Of a DNA stretch of 64,000 nucleotides, positions 1 to 8,454 are shown piece by piece. The translations under genes were made by a program, and so were the position numbers. The notes below the pieces were generated by a model. It had not been told where the DNA came from. It saw nothing but the letters and a program-made list of their open reading frames with translations, and searched no databases. The stretch spans positions 186,001 to 250,000 of the forward strand of contig NZ_CBRF02000001.1 of assembly GCF_000470315.2 (NCBI RefSeq), given 5' to 3'. The DNA comes from Psychromonas sp. SP041 (lineage in GTDB: Bacteria; Pseudomonadota; Gammaproteobacteria; Enterobacterales; Psychromonadaceae). Within the stretch, counting starts at the first letter, position 1. Every line of letters starts with the position of its first letter.

Positions 1-2
1 GC

Positions 3-68
3 GATTACGACACCTCATGGGGCAAGCACCCGTATTTTGATGCACAGTATAAAAAGGTAAGTAAATAA
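3..68 (+). CDS. 3' end of a CDS entering from the left
   Basis: An open frame runs from the first bases to a TAA at 66-68 and gives 21 residues ending YKKVSK. It precedes the next gene by 52 bases on the same strand. Too little is present to name a product. Confidence 0.5.
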   Translation, partial: DYDTSWGKHPYFDAQYKKVSK

Positions 69-120
69 AAAATCGAGTTAATATCTTAACCAATAAACCG
101 TTTAATAAGAGAAATATACT

Positions 121-1056
121 ATGGCCAAAACAGTCGTTTTAACAACAAAGTCTATTCATATTCAAAGAGAAAGAGCCCAAATGCCACGAGTCATGGTCGA
201 ATCTCCTTTAGGCGGTGACTACTGGAAGAATGTCGAATATGCAAGAATGGCAATGAGGCATTCAATGATGATGGTGGGTGAGTCTCCAATGGCGCTCCAT
301 CTTCTTTATAATAAGTCATTAAGAGACGGCAACGACGTAGAACGCTCTATTGGAATCAAAAGAAGTTTTGACTGGCACTCTCATGCAGAGAAAAAGGCGT
401 TTTATATTGATAGAGGTTTATCAAACGGCATGATCATGGGTTACCTAGATGCATGCGCAAAAGGTCAGCAAACTGAATTTAGATTTATAGCGGGTAGCAA
501 AGAAACCGATGAGATTTTAGGCCGAGCAAACAAGAAGACTTTAACGTTACCTCAACTTGAGAAATTAAGCACTGAACTCAAAGTGATAATTTGCAATAAC
601 GCAGCGACTAAAGGTATCCCAACTGGCGCGGTGACGGATTATCAAGAGAGATATACTGCTCTAGTGAACTTGATAGATAAATTAAATGTTAATGTAGATA
701 ACGAAGAAAGTTTATTTAATTGCTTGGCGATGCGCGAGTCGTTGATGCGTAGAAATGAAAGCCCACTCATTGTTGAAGAGCTTTATAGCCAGTTCTTAGA
801 TATTAACGACAAAGAAAAAGCGTTTTATTTAGATGCGTCTCAGTCATGGTTGCAGGTTGTCGATGAGATCATTCCTTTTGTTAATCCGCATGCTGAACTT
901 GATGAAGGGCTAATGGATTTAGATAAGCGAAGTTATGACCAGTCAGTGATTGACGAGTTGCCGATTATTGAAGAGGTTCTGTCTCATGGTTATTCATCTG
1001 CAGCGCGTCAACTAAACGATAATATTGAGATGTCACAACCTTCATTTGCAATGTAG
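121..1056 (+). CDS. DUF7768/DUF4406-like protein (deoxyribosyltransferase-type fold)
   Basis: 311 residues, ATG preceded by AAGAGAAA. Residues about 24-125 follow the pattern I know from DUF7768/DUF4406-type proteins: VESPLGGDYWKNVEYARMAM, then PMALHLLYN, an ER-IGI helix, and FYIDRGLSNGM. That family is thought to share the nucleoside 2-deoxyribosyltransferase fold and is frequent on phages and plasmids, but its substrate is not established. Residues 200-255 repeat part of the layout (AMRESLM...ESPLIVEELYSQF...EKAFYLD), suggesting a degenerate second copy. No membrane segment or signal peptide is seen, so it is probably cytoplasmic. The gene is convergent with the pair at 1106-1961 and a hairpin lies between them. 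Family call moderate, function unknown. Confidence 0.7.
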   Translation: MAKTVVLTTKSIHIQRERAQMPRVMVESPLGGDYWKNVEYARMAMRHSMMMVGESPMALHLLYNKSLRDGNDVERSIGIKRSFDWHSHAEKKAFYIDRGLSNGMIMGYLDACAKGQQTEFRFIAGSKETDEILGRANKKTLTLPQLEKLSTELKVIICNNAATKGIPTGAVTDYQERYTALVNLIDKLNVNVDNEESLFNCLAMRESLMRRNESPLIVEELYSQFLDINDKEKAFYLDASQSWLQVVDEIIPFVNPHAELDEGLMDLDKRSYDQSVIDELPIIEEVLSHGYSSAARQLNDNIEMSQPSFAM

Positions 1057-1078
1057 TACTGGTTTTTGATTTGAGAGT

Positions 1079-1098
1079 ACCTGGCATTTATGCCAGGT
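1079..1098. terminator. Hairpin between convergent genes
   Basis: ACCTGGCAT is followed by its exact reverse complement ATGCCAGGT with a two-base centre. It sits between the stops of two convergent genes. There is no clear T-run, so intrinsic termination is an inference. Confidence 0.45.
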
Positions 1099-1105
1099 GT
1101 GTTGG

Positions 1106-1456
1106 CTATTCTGAGGGGGATGTTTTATTAATGTTAGTTATTTTGCCTTCTTCATTGAATTCAATATTCTTCACGTCGTAGCCAAGCCCATGAAAGTGCC
1201 TTAGCAGCTCAGAGGCGAGGCATTCAGGCATATTGACCCCTTTGGTGCCCGCTTCTTTAGCCGCGACGTTGGGTTGCCCTTTTTGGCGGCACCCCGCGCC
1301 TGCTTTGGAATCTAAATTAAAGAGCCTTGCCCACTCATTTTGAGAGCAGCCCGTTGATTTTCTTGCTTCGAGATAGTGTTGTCGGTTGCGCTCTTTTTTT
1401 GACATTGTAAGCCTATAAGGTTTAGCTGCAGTTGCAGTTTTGTTAGGCGCGCTCAT
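1106..1456 (-). CDS. Small helix-turn-helix protein
   Basis: 116 residues from the ATG at 1456, which overlaps the end of the upstream DUF262 gene by 14 bases; a farther ATG at 1501 would overlap it by 59 bases and has no better ribosome site. The N-terminus is basic (KKERNRQHYLEARK), followed by CSQNEWARLFNLD and a GxxxVAAKEAG stretch that read like a small phage-type HTH. The overlap suggests translational coupling with the DUF262 protein, so the pair may act together. It could repress its own promoter at 2109-2136. No specific family recognised. Confidence 0.6.
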   Translation of the reverse strand: MSAPNKTATAAKPYRLTMSKKERNRQHYLEARKSTGCSQNEWARLFNLDSKAGAGCRQKGQPNVAAKEAGTKGVNMPECLASELLRHFHGLGYDVKNIEFNEEGKITNINKTSPSE

Positions 1457-1961
1457 CACTTTTGTGTTGTACGCCAGAGAAATTAAGGTGATTATACACA
1501 TGTTTTAGTTTGCTCTCGTCAAAACAGCGCACTGTTTTCTTACCAATTTCTCGCTCTAGGAAAGTTCGTTTCTCGATTCTATTCAATTCACGCCAGTAAA
1601 ACCCAAGCACTTTGAATTCATTATTAGTATAACTAATCAGTGCATTGATTCGCTGTTGTCCATCGATGATGATATCACTTAGAGGCACAGTTTTTTCACT
1701 TCCACGGAAATGCTCGTAGTCGTTGATCATGATACTGCCTAGGTCATATCCGATGTAGACAGATTCTATAAACGAAATATTTTGCTCAATCGTCCAAACT
1801 AAGCCGCGTTGCCATGATGGTAAAGGAAATTGTCCGATGAAGCGTGTTGCCCAAGGGTAGTTTTCTTTTCCATACGATGAAATGCCGACGAGTGTCGCTA
1901 TTTGTGTTGATGTAGGATTAAATCGTATAACGGGTTTAGGAATTCTGCTTGATGTGCTCAT
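1443..1961 (-). CDS. Mini DUF262 protein (GmrSD N-terminal-like)
   Basis: 172 residues. The segment PLPSWQRGLVW, SFIESVYIGYDLGSIMI and IIIDGQQRINAL is the DUF262 core, whose DGQQR motif belongs to the ParB/Srx-like nucleotide-binding fold found in the GmrS half of type IV restriction enzymes. Typical GmrSD proteins exceed 500 residues; this one carries only the N-terminal domain, with no DUF1524 HNH nuclease domain. It is therefore unlikely to cut DNA alone. The gene is first in a two-gene unit with the HTH protein and is driven by a strong promoter at 2109-2136. Alternative role: sensor or regulator of modified nucleotides. Confidence 0.75.
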   Translation of the reverse strand: MSTSSRIPKPVIRFNPTSTQIATLVGISSYGKENYPWATRFIGQFPLPSWQRGLVWTIEQNISFIESVYIGYDLGSIMINDYEHFRGSEKTVPLSDIIIDGQQRINALISYTNNEFKVLGFYWRELNRIEKRTFLEREIGKKTVRCFDESKLKHVYNHLNFSGVQHKSDERA

Positions 1962-2108
1962 TTTTATCTCTTTTTATAATAATTTTTGATTTTAAGTCAC
2001 CGCAAATACTGGGGCGTTTAAATAGATACAGATAGTTAGCGTGTATTTGTTTGTTGCTCATTTATTTAACAGGCTAGCGTTAATCTGACTATTTGCTGAT
2101 GAGGTTAT

Positions 2109-2136
2109 AATATACCAATGTTAGTATATTGGTCAA
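2109..2136 (-). promoter_or_regulatory. Class A promoter with spacer palindrome
   Basis: On the minus strand TTGACC, 16 bases, TATATT. The spacer and -10 contain an 18-base imperfect palindrome at 2111-2128 (TATACCAATGTTAGTATA), the operator-like element also found at other promoters here. It drives the DUF262/HTH pair. Confidence 0.7.
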
Positions 2137-2190
2137 GTTGTATTTGGGGTTTTTTGCTTTTATTATTGAATAGATAGGTATTGACTAAGA

Positions 2191-2219
2191 TTGACCTGAT
2201 ATACAACTAATGATATAGT
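2191..2219 (+). promoter_or_regulatory. Class A promoter
   Basis: TTGACC, 17 bases, TATAGT, with ATATACAA inside the spacer as in the other class A promoters. It drives the gene starting at 2296. Confidence 0.6.
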
Positions 2220-2295
2220 TTGTGATATTGGGTTGCAGAGTCAAAACAGGTTTTTTCTCGCAATAATATTAATGCTAATTAAGAGGGAAACCGCT

Positions 2296-2826
2296 ATGTT
2301 TGATAAGCTAAATGGCTATAAGACTGTGCATGAGCTTGGACAATCATTTAACTCACTGCTGATCTCTAATAGCGCGACTGTGCCTGGTCAGGATGAGCTC
2401 ATGTTATATCAGGCGATTAATCGTGTTGTTATAGAGAATGGCCTTCACTATACCACTGACGTCTATGAGGCGGTTGTCTCGTTGTTGTCTGAGCACCTGT
2501 CAAAAGAAGAGCTTGCATCTGGCATTGAGCGTGTAGAGCATGGCGATGTCGGCATGATGATTTATTATATGAGAAAAATTGTTGTTGCCAATAGTGAGCT
2601 TTTAAAAGATAAGCAAGCAATAATGGATCCTAAAATAGGCATTGGCCTAAAACTAAAAAACGTACAATATGGACGCATGAAATTCTCAACCATGGTTATT
2701 GAACATGTTAATAAAATGGCCGGAGATTTAACGTTCACCTGTTCTAGACGCGGCACCTCGGCTAAGTATTCGGTTACCATCGGAGCAAGCAGTGAGTTGG
2801 TACAAACGCAATTATCATTAATTTAG
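2296..2826 (+). CDS. Unknown cytoplasmic protein
   Basis: 176 residues. The ATG at 2296 has AAGAGGG eight bases upstream (2281-2287); the open frame begins earlier at 2233 but that start has no ribosome site. It starts MFDKLNGYKTVHELG and ends in a predicted beta-rich region (YSVTIGASSEL). No signal peptide, membrane segment or known motif is seen. It is followed after 19 bases by another small unknown gene on the same strand and probably shares its transcript from the promoter at 2191. Confidence 0.65.
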   Translation: MFDKLNGYKTVHELGQSFNSLLISNSATVPGQDELMLYQAINRVVIENGLHYTTDVYEAVVSLLSEHLSKEELASGIERVEHGDVGMMIYYMRKIVVANSELLKDKQAIMDPKIGIGLKLKNVQYGRMKFSTMVIEHVNKMAGDLTFTCSRRGTSAKYSVTIGASSELVQTQLSLI

Positions 2827-2845
2827 TATTAAGCTAGGAATTCAA

Positions 2846-3148
2846 ATGAACTCAAAGACAAACATGATCTCAACCAAGGAAGAAATTGCAGCATTGAATG
2901 CCTCATCTGCTGACTTCTTTAATCTAATTGGCGAAACAAGCAGTGCTTATGTAGGCCTTATTTCTATTGACTTCAGAAAAAGAGCCCAAAACAGGCTAAA
3001 TGCGACGCTGTTTTTTGTGATTGATGGTGATGATTTGGCGTCTGCGTTACAGTCGCTGTTAACGCGGGATGAGTCGTCAGGGTTGTGTGAAGACGACTTA
3101 GCTATTGATGGAAAGGCGATGAGCGTTCATTTTAACTGTGAAATTTAA
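2846..3148 (+). CDS. Unknown small protein
   Basis: 100 residues, ATG with AGGA ten bases upstream. Probably second gene of a unit with the preceding gene. Acidic overall, mixed alpha/beta by eye, no recognisable motif. A weak hairpin (CCCTG/CAGGG, 3201-3219) follows before the convergent HTH-like gene. Confidence 0.6.
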   Translation: MNSKTNMISTKEEIAALNASSADFFNLIGETSSAYVGLISIDFRKRAQNRLNATLFFVIDGDDLASALQSLLTRDESSGLCEDDLAIDGKAMSVHFNCEI

Positions 3149-3271
3149 GTTCATAAACGCGATTATCAATGGAGACCTTTCGTCTGATTAGCCATTAATC
3201 CCCTGTCTATTTGGCAGGGCACTTAAGCCCAAAACGCTCCCCAACAGTTCCCACACTTTCAGCCCGTTAAA

Positions 3272-3784
3272 CTAACCCTGCTTGATAAGAGACATCTTAA
3301 AGGCGCTAAAAGCAATGCGTTCTACTGTCTCACTTGGTATTTCAACATGTTCACTTTCTTTTATTTCACTGTCTGTGATAAGCATTAGGCTATCCATATT
3401 AGGGCACTTTGCAATTGCCAGTGCACATAGTAATCCTTCTACTAGTAACAACAGTAATCGCTTCTTACTCGTACCCTGGTCAGTCCACCAGCTATAAGTA
3501 GTGCGTCTGCTCTCACCAATCAACAGGGTAAAATCTGTAATGGAAGTTTTTGCAAATCCTAGCTTGTTCAATAGACTTTGCAGATCAACCTCTGGGTCAT
3601 TTATTAGCGCATTTCGCTCCTCTTCAGTGTGAAATTCAAGCGCAGTGGCTAGCTCAAGAAGTCTGACCCTGTGGCCCCGAGAAGACTTCCACTTACTAAG
3701 CGATGAGTAAGCCGCGCCAGTTACCTCAGAAATTGTAGCTTGCTTGGCGATATCAAAGGCCGTCCAGTTAGTTGCATTGTTCAT
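3272..3784 (-). CDS. HTH-like protein downstream of the DndC-like gene
   Basis: 170 residues, ATG with AAGGCGAG upstream. Two short stretches look like helix-turn-helix or homeodomain-like units: EVTGAAYSSLSKWKSSRG near residue 20 and LLIGESRRTTYSWWTDQG near residue 88, suggesting a tandem arrangement. The gene follows the 1079-residue DndC-like gene by 15 bases on the same strand, so the two are almost certainly co-transcribed. It is a good candidate for the regulator of the repeated GCACA/TGTGC sites in the divergent promoter region, though this is inference. No enzyme motif is seen. Confidence 0.65.
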   Translation of the reverse strand: MNNATNWTAFDIAKQATISEVTGAAYSSLSKWKSSRGHRVRLLELATALEFHTEEERNALINDPEVDLQSLLNKLGFAKTSITDFTLLIGESRRTTYSWWTDQGTSKKRLLLLLVEGLLCALAIAKCPNMDSLMLITDSEIKESEHVEIPSETVERIAFSAFKMSLIKQG

Positions 3785-3799
3785 TTTAATGTTCTCGCC

Positions 3800-6700
3800 T
3801 TAAGCAATGAGTAGTGATGATAGTGCGCGACTTTTTTCTTTCGTTTTCATTTTGCTAAGTAATTTATCATGGCTCTTTTCTTTTTGGCCAGCAACTTTAA
3901 ACAAAGATGAAATTTCTTTATTAACTCTATCTGACGATTTTAGTGCCTGAGCCAGCGCAGTTGCTTGCTTATCGAAAGCATTTGCCAGACTGATCTCAGA
4001 TAATACGGCCTCTGATAGGTTAGCTTTAGCGACTTGGCTAAGCAGTAGTGTTTTAAACTGAGTGTAATCAGACAATGATGCGTGATAAAAGCCGAACCAG
4101 GCATTGTAAGCGCTGCATTGTGTTTTTCCTTCTACTCCATCAAGACTGTAGCCCATTGCACCGTATGTGCCCATATCAACGCTATTAAGCAAGGTTAGTT
4201 GCTCATTTGCAATGGCAAAGAAATCTGACATGATTTGCTTTGTTGTATTAAGCGCAAATTTAGCCGGGTTGGTTTGGTACGTTGCACGAGATACTTTTAA
4301 TTCAGCTCGTTTATTATTTCTAATCGCACGAACGTCTAGTAAGTATCGTGCTTTATCCTGGCGGTGCTGAGCCATCGTCATTGTGCCACGGTAAGCTAAT
4401 AGCTCTTCTCTTGATTTGCCCTGTAGCTCAAAGGCGCCTACTTCAGCAAACAAGTGTGAACGACGTAATGTTTTTTGAAACTGCTTTGCATAGGTTGGGT
4501 TAATTGACACACCTGCATCTCTCATTAGGCGCTTTAATGGCTCACTAACATCATACTTGCGAATCCCTCTTGCTAGTCCGTTTTTACGGTAGTAGGCGCG
4601 ATGTTTGATGTTCATGCTAAGGATGTTGTCATGGCGCTTCAAGGCCTCTAAATGACCGCCTGTTTCAAACCAAAAATCAAGTTTGTCCATGTCAATATTG
4701 TAAGCTTCAACATCACCTTCAATGTTATCTAAGTAATGAAGTGTATTAATTGGATCACGTTCGATTATTTTAAAGTCCGGCACCGAAATTTGAGTAGTAG
4801 ACTTAAATTTTGCTTCATAAATTGGAGACAAAGAAGGCGCATAAAACTTACAACGAGTCGTTGTTTTAGTTGCACTTACGAGTGTTTTTTTAACTTTTCC
4901 GTCTTTTTCTAAGTCTTTTGTTTTAAATGCTGAAACTCGGCGAGTAAAGCGATGCCCAGCCTCTACTTTAGTTGCATCAGATTTAAAGCCGGTATCGATT
5001 GTAACGGCTTTAAAGTGTCGCATTGGTACAGTTGAACTAGTGAAGTTTTTGCTCATTTTTCTTGACAAAGCAAGAGATAGCTCAGCGATTTTTTCAGCAT
5101 CATCTTCAGCATAAGCATTGACTAATGAGGTATAAAGCGCCGAGAATTTTGTGTGAATAATCGTTAGTGCTTTTTGCTCTAAGTAGTCCGCCACTTGCTT
5201 CTTTTGGCTCCCTTGAATAGCAGCGGGAAGCGCTCGGCCTGTTTGGTTATCTTTTACTTTGTTTACAACCGTTGTTATCGCGGTATCAATGCCACCATAA
5301 GCGTTTTTCTTGTGGTTAATAACCAAGTCGAACTCTGCTTTTAGGTCATAAGTATGCGCTGCGCTTTTGTCAACACTAGAATTGCCACCGATATCGCTCC
5401 ACATGTCTTCAATGCCAACTGGTTTTTGCCAGAAACTTAAGAAGTCAGGTTGGCCTTCTTTTAAGAAGTTGCTTTCAAATTCTTTGGTGTGAAAAGATAA
5501 AACTATTGGCTCAAGTGCTGGTGAAGGCTTAAGTGTTGATAGTTCAGCAGGCAATTCTGAGTTTAATTTAGGGTACGGAATACGTCCAATACCTTCAACC
5601 GTGTCAGCCCAGATAGCAAGCGGACGGTAGCCAATTGAATGAACACCTACAAGCGACCATTTAAAGCTTAGTAAAACGGCATGCTTGTCGCTAAAATATT
5701 CCATTAGCGGTTTCGTTGCTTCCTTAAGATACATTTCAAGAAATGCTTTTTTAGCCTTAGGGTGGATGTGCTTGTCTGCGACAATAGCAGCATAGCCTTC
5801 ATGCTCATGCTCGCGTCCTTGCTCTACTAGGCTTGCTAAGTGTTCAGCCCCTTTCATTGAGTCCACAGTTAGTTGAGATGCGTAGCGTACCATTTTTTCA
5901 AGGTGCTTAGATTTAAGCACGTTTGGTTGGAAAGCAATTCGATTCATTACAGGGTCAATCGCTTTTGGTTGATGTGTTCTAGCATTTGGATCAAGGCTTA
6001 TGCGAAATAGCCAATCTCTTACTCTTAAAGCGTTCTCAGTACCTAACACTTTCCAGTAAGTTTTCTCAGAGACCTGGATAGTACTTTTGTCTTCTGTGAT
6101 TTGAGTACAAAAATGACATCCAAAGCGCTGTGAAGAGCCGCCACAACCCGTTGATTTAACTTTATCGTCTTCACTGATAGAGATTTGGCAGGTTTCTTGT
6201 GTTGCACGGCCATAAATTTCTAATAATAGCGCAAAGTTTTCGTAATAAGCAGGGATTGATTTACCTGCAAGACGTTCCATTGGGCTTGTGCCAGCGATAC
6301 GTAGTAGTGCAAAAACGTCCTCTGTAGACCAGGCAAAAATAGGTGCATAGTTTACTGATTTATTAATAGATAGCGTTTCAAACTCTTTAACGAGATCGTT
6401 TGCCGTCTTGCTTGCAACCTTTTGTTTTTTCATGTTTGCAGCTCTTCTTGCGCTCTCTTCTAGGCGTTGTCCTGTAATGGTCACAACACGTTTGTCTTTA
6501 CAGATAGTTTGGCGCAATAAGGCTAAATGCTTAAGTGATGGGTCTACTTTTAAAATTGGAGTACAGTCCCCGGTTCTTAGCGGGTTATTAATTAGTTTAT
6601 CTGCAGAGCCCCATTTAATGAAATACTCAGAAGAAAGGCTTGGAGAAATGGTTGAGTAGCTTAGGTTTATGCCCACTTTACGTGCATAGGTTTCGATTTT

Positions 6701-7039
6701 GTCTTTTGCATAGTTACAGAACATATGCATAGGTAGCGACTCAATCTTAGTGTCTACTGTTGAAATAAGAAGAGGGCGGCTTGCTTCTATTGTATTTTCA
6801 TTGATTGCTTGACGGTAAGCTTCAAAGGTAGCAAGTACGACGATATTGCTGTCTTTACCGTTTGAGTTAGCAAGTTTAATGATGGGCGCTTGTTTTGACT
6901 CGATAACAAATCTGATTTCGCTGACTAGCTCTTGAAACATAGCATGTACTGAGTTTTGAAGATGTGCATCTTCACTTAGTACTTCATTGGTTACATCAAT
7001 GACATTATAAGTATTTGCTAGTTGAGTTAGTAAGTCCAT
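3800..7039 (-). CDS. DndC-like PP-loop/Fe-S protein with long C-terminal extension
   Basis: 1079 residues. The first ~400 carry the DndC signature: PP-loop SNGKDS (59-64, normally SGGKDS), GDCTPILK (157-164) with Cys159, GQRLEESARRA (190-200), PIFAWSTEDVFALL (233-246), and a cysteine cluster Cys284, Cys299, Cys308, Cys311 in the context CGGSSQRFGCHFCT. In DndC such features bind ATP and a 4Fe-4S cluster and help insert sulfur into the DNA backbone. DndC is usually about 500 residues, so roughly 600 residues at the C-terminus are extra and show no motif I know; they are Lys/Arg-rich. DndA, DndD and DndE are not nearby. The divergent arm holds a DndB-like protein and a TusA-like sulfur carrier. 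The target (DNA, RNA or a small molecule) is unknown. Confidence 0.8.
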   Translation of the reverse strand: MDLLTQLANTYNVIDVTNEVLSEDAHLQNSVHAMFQELVSEIRFVIESKQAPIIKLANSNGKDSNIVVLATFEAYRQAINENTIEASRPLLISTVDTKIESLPMHMFCNYAKDKIETYARKVGINLSYSTISPSLSSEYFIKWGSADKLINNPLRTGDCTPILKVDPSLKHLALLRQTICKDKRVVTITGQRLEESARRAANMKKQKVASKTANDLVKEFETLSINKSVNYAPIFAWSTEDVFALLRIAGTSPMERLAGKSIPAYYENFALLLEIYGRATQETCQISISEDDKVKSTGCGGSSQRFGCHFCTQITEDKSTIQVSEKTYWKVLGTENALRVRDWLFRISLDPNARTHQPKAIDPVMNRIAFQPNVLKSKHLEKMVRYASQLTVDSMKGAEHLASLVEQGREHEHEGYAAIVADKHIHPKAKKAFLEMYLKEATKPLMEYFSDKHAVLLSFKWSLVGVHSIGYRPLAIWADTVEGIGRIPYPKLNSELPAELSTLKPSPALEPIVLSFHTKEFESNFLKEGQPDFLSFWQKPVGIEDMWSDIGGNSSVDKSAAHTYDLKAEFDLVINHKKNAYGGIDTAITTVVNKVKDNQTGRALPAAIQGSQKKQVADYLEQKALTIIHTKFSALYTSLVNAYAEDDAEKIAELSLALSRKMSKNFTSSTVPMRHFKAVTIDTGFKSDATKVEAGHRFTRRVSAFKTKDLEKDGKVKKTLVSATKTTTRCKFYAPSLSPIYEAKFKSTTQISVPDFKIIERDPINTLHYLDNIEGDVEAYNIDMDKLDFWFETGGHLEALKRHDNILSMNIKHRAYYRKNGLARGIRKYDVSEPLKRLMRDAGVSINPTYAKQFQKTLRRSHLFAEVGAFELQGKSREELLAYRGTMTMAQHRQDKARYLLDVRAIRNNKRAELKVSRATYQTNPAKFALNTTKQIMSDFFAIANEQLTLLNSVDMGTYGAMGYSLDGVEGKTQCSAYNAWFGFYHASLSDYTQFKTLLLSQVAKANLSEAVLSEISLANAFDKQATALAQALKSSDRVNKEISSLFKVAGQKEKSHDKLLSKMKTKEKSRALSSLLIA

Positions 7040-7078
7040 TGTCGAGCCTTTATTAGTTGCTGTTGTTATTATGGGGTC

Positions 7079-7107
7079 ATTATAAATCTATATTGCACAA
7101 ATGTAAA
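7079..7107 (-). promoter_or_regulatory. Promoter of the DndC-like gene
   Basis: On the minus strand TTTACA, 17 bases, TATAAT. The spacer contains the first copy of a direct repeat (ATCTATATTGCACAAATG, 7086-7103), so a protein bound there would occlude RNA polymerase. Confidence 0.7.
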
Positions 7108-7156
7108 TAAAACGCGGGCATATAATTAATTTAATAATCTATGTTGCACAGTGTGC
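7086..7156. repeat. Paired operator repeats between the DndC-like and DndB-like genes
   Basis: ATCTATATTGCACAAATG (7086-7103) recurs as ATCTATGTTGCACAGTGT (7137-7154), 51 bases apart start to start, about five helical turns. The second copy contains a perfect inverted repeat GCACA-G-TGTGC (7146-7156). One copy lies in each of the two divergent promoters. Confidence 0.7.
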
Positions 7157-7171
7157 GAAAAGTGTTATAGT
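7144..7171 (+). promoter_or_regulatory. Promoter of the DndB-like/TusA-like arm
   Basis: TTGCAC, 16 bases, TATAGT; the -35 overlaps the GCACAGTGTGC inverted repeat. Transcription would begin near 7178, which excludes the in-frame ATG at 7151 as a start. Confidence 0.65.
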
Positions 7172-7222
7172 ATCTCCCATCAACAACATCTAACGAACAA
7201 AATAATAAGAAAGGTACCTAAC

Positions 7223-8446
7223 ATGAACAACTCAAATGAAAGCCGTATAATGACATCGCCTATTAAAAAAGACTTGCAACTTACATTGTTTAAAGCGCAA
7301 GAAGGTATTATGAACTTATATCCTGACATTGAAGTTTGTGAAGGGATCATTACAACTCAAGAACTCATTGAGCACTTTCTTGTTGAGCAAAATGCCGATG
7401 TGATAGATGAAAAATATAAAATGCAACGTGATGTAGATAAAAGCCGCGTAAATGGCCATATCGACTACGTTAGAGAAGGGAACACTATTTACCCAAGCCT
7501 CACTATCTTCGTTAATAAGCTGGATATTCAAGAAGAAACCACGATAGGTAACCGTGTTGTCTATATCGCAAATCTATTAAGTGGCAGCGATAGATTCCTG
7601 TGTGATGGACAAGGAAGATACTCAGGTAACAAACATGTCTACTCAGAGATGGAATCAATGGGTGATTTTAACGAAATGCTTCGTCTAGGTAATCAAACAT
7701 TTGGCTTTAAAGTCATTATTACTAACAGTGACACTATCTACTGTAAAAAAGAAATTGTACGTACTGTGTTTTCTGACTACCATCTGAATCTTAAAAAGCC
7801 TTCAACGTCACTGTCTCTGTACTTTGATGGCAAGACTCCTTACAGTAAATTAATGCGCTCATTAATAGAAACAACGGAACTTGCAGGAAAGCCATTAGAA
7901 AAATGGATCTCTCTTAACGGAACACTTAAGCTTGGTCAAATGTGGAAATTAGATCAGTTCGCTAAGTTCATTCATACAGCAATGGATAAAACTAAAGGTC
8001 AGTTTAATAAGGATCTTAAAGAGCAAGAAGTTTATGATGAAGTGTTGTCTGTTTTACAAGTTATTTTGCCTAAAGCACTTAATAATTTGCCGGTTAATGT
8101 ATTAACCGAAGATACCGAGGGCTCTCCTAATGTCCCTCACGACGCAACCTTGTTTGGTGCCGCGCTTTTCTCTGAAGGCCTTGGATACCTCGTGCGCTCG
8201 ATTATCGACCGCTCTTTTATTACTGGGAAACTTGAAATCAGTAAACTAGATGCGCTGGCGAATCTTCCACTTGATAACTTATATGATAAAGAATGGCTAA
8301 AAGCAGACATTATCATGCCAAACCCTAACGCCGCTTCAAGTGCTAGAGCAAAAGAGTTTATTATTGTTAAGCACAGTGCAAAACGAATCGGCAGTCACTT
8401 ATGTGAAATGCTTGATGTGTACCCTTGTAAAGCGCTAAGAGCGTAG
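7223..8446 (+). CDS. DndB-like DGQHR-type protein
   Basis: 407 residues from the ATG at 7223, preceded by AGAAAGG; an upstream in-frame ATG at 7151 lies within the promoter. Residues 69-100 (QRDVDKSRVNGHIDYVREGN...YPSLTIFVN) and FLCDGQGRYSG (125-134) match the layout of DndB/DGQHR proteins, where a DGQHR loop sits on a ParB-like fold; here His is replaced by Gly (DGQGR). DndB represses or tunes the dnd phosphorothioation genes, so this protein may regulate the divergent DndC-like arm or sense modified DNA. The TusA-like gene follows with an 8-base gap, so the two are co-transcribed. Confidence 0.75.
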   Translation: MNNSNESRIMTSPIKKDLQLTLFKAQEGIMNLYPDIEVCEGIITTQELIEHFLVEQNADVIDEKYKMQRDVDKSRVNGHIDYVREGNTIYPSLTIFVNKLDIQEETTIGNRVVYIANLLSGSDRFLCDGQGRYSGNKHVYSEMESMGDFNEMLRLGNQTFGFKVIITNSDTIYCKKEIVRTVFSDYHLNLKKPSTSLSLYFDGKTPYSKLMRSLIETTELAGKPLEKWISLNGTLKLGQMWKLDQFAKFIHTAMDKTKGQFNKDLKEQEVYDEVLSVLQVILPKALNNLPVNVLTEDTEGSPNVPHDATLFGAALFSEGLGYLVRSIIDRSFITGKLEISKLDALANLPLDNLYDKEWLKADIIMPNPNAASSARAKEFIIVKHSAKRIGSHLCEMLDVYPCKALRA

Positions 8447-8454
8447 GAGTGAAC

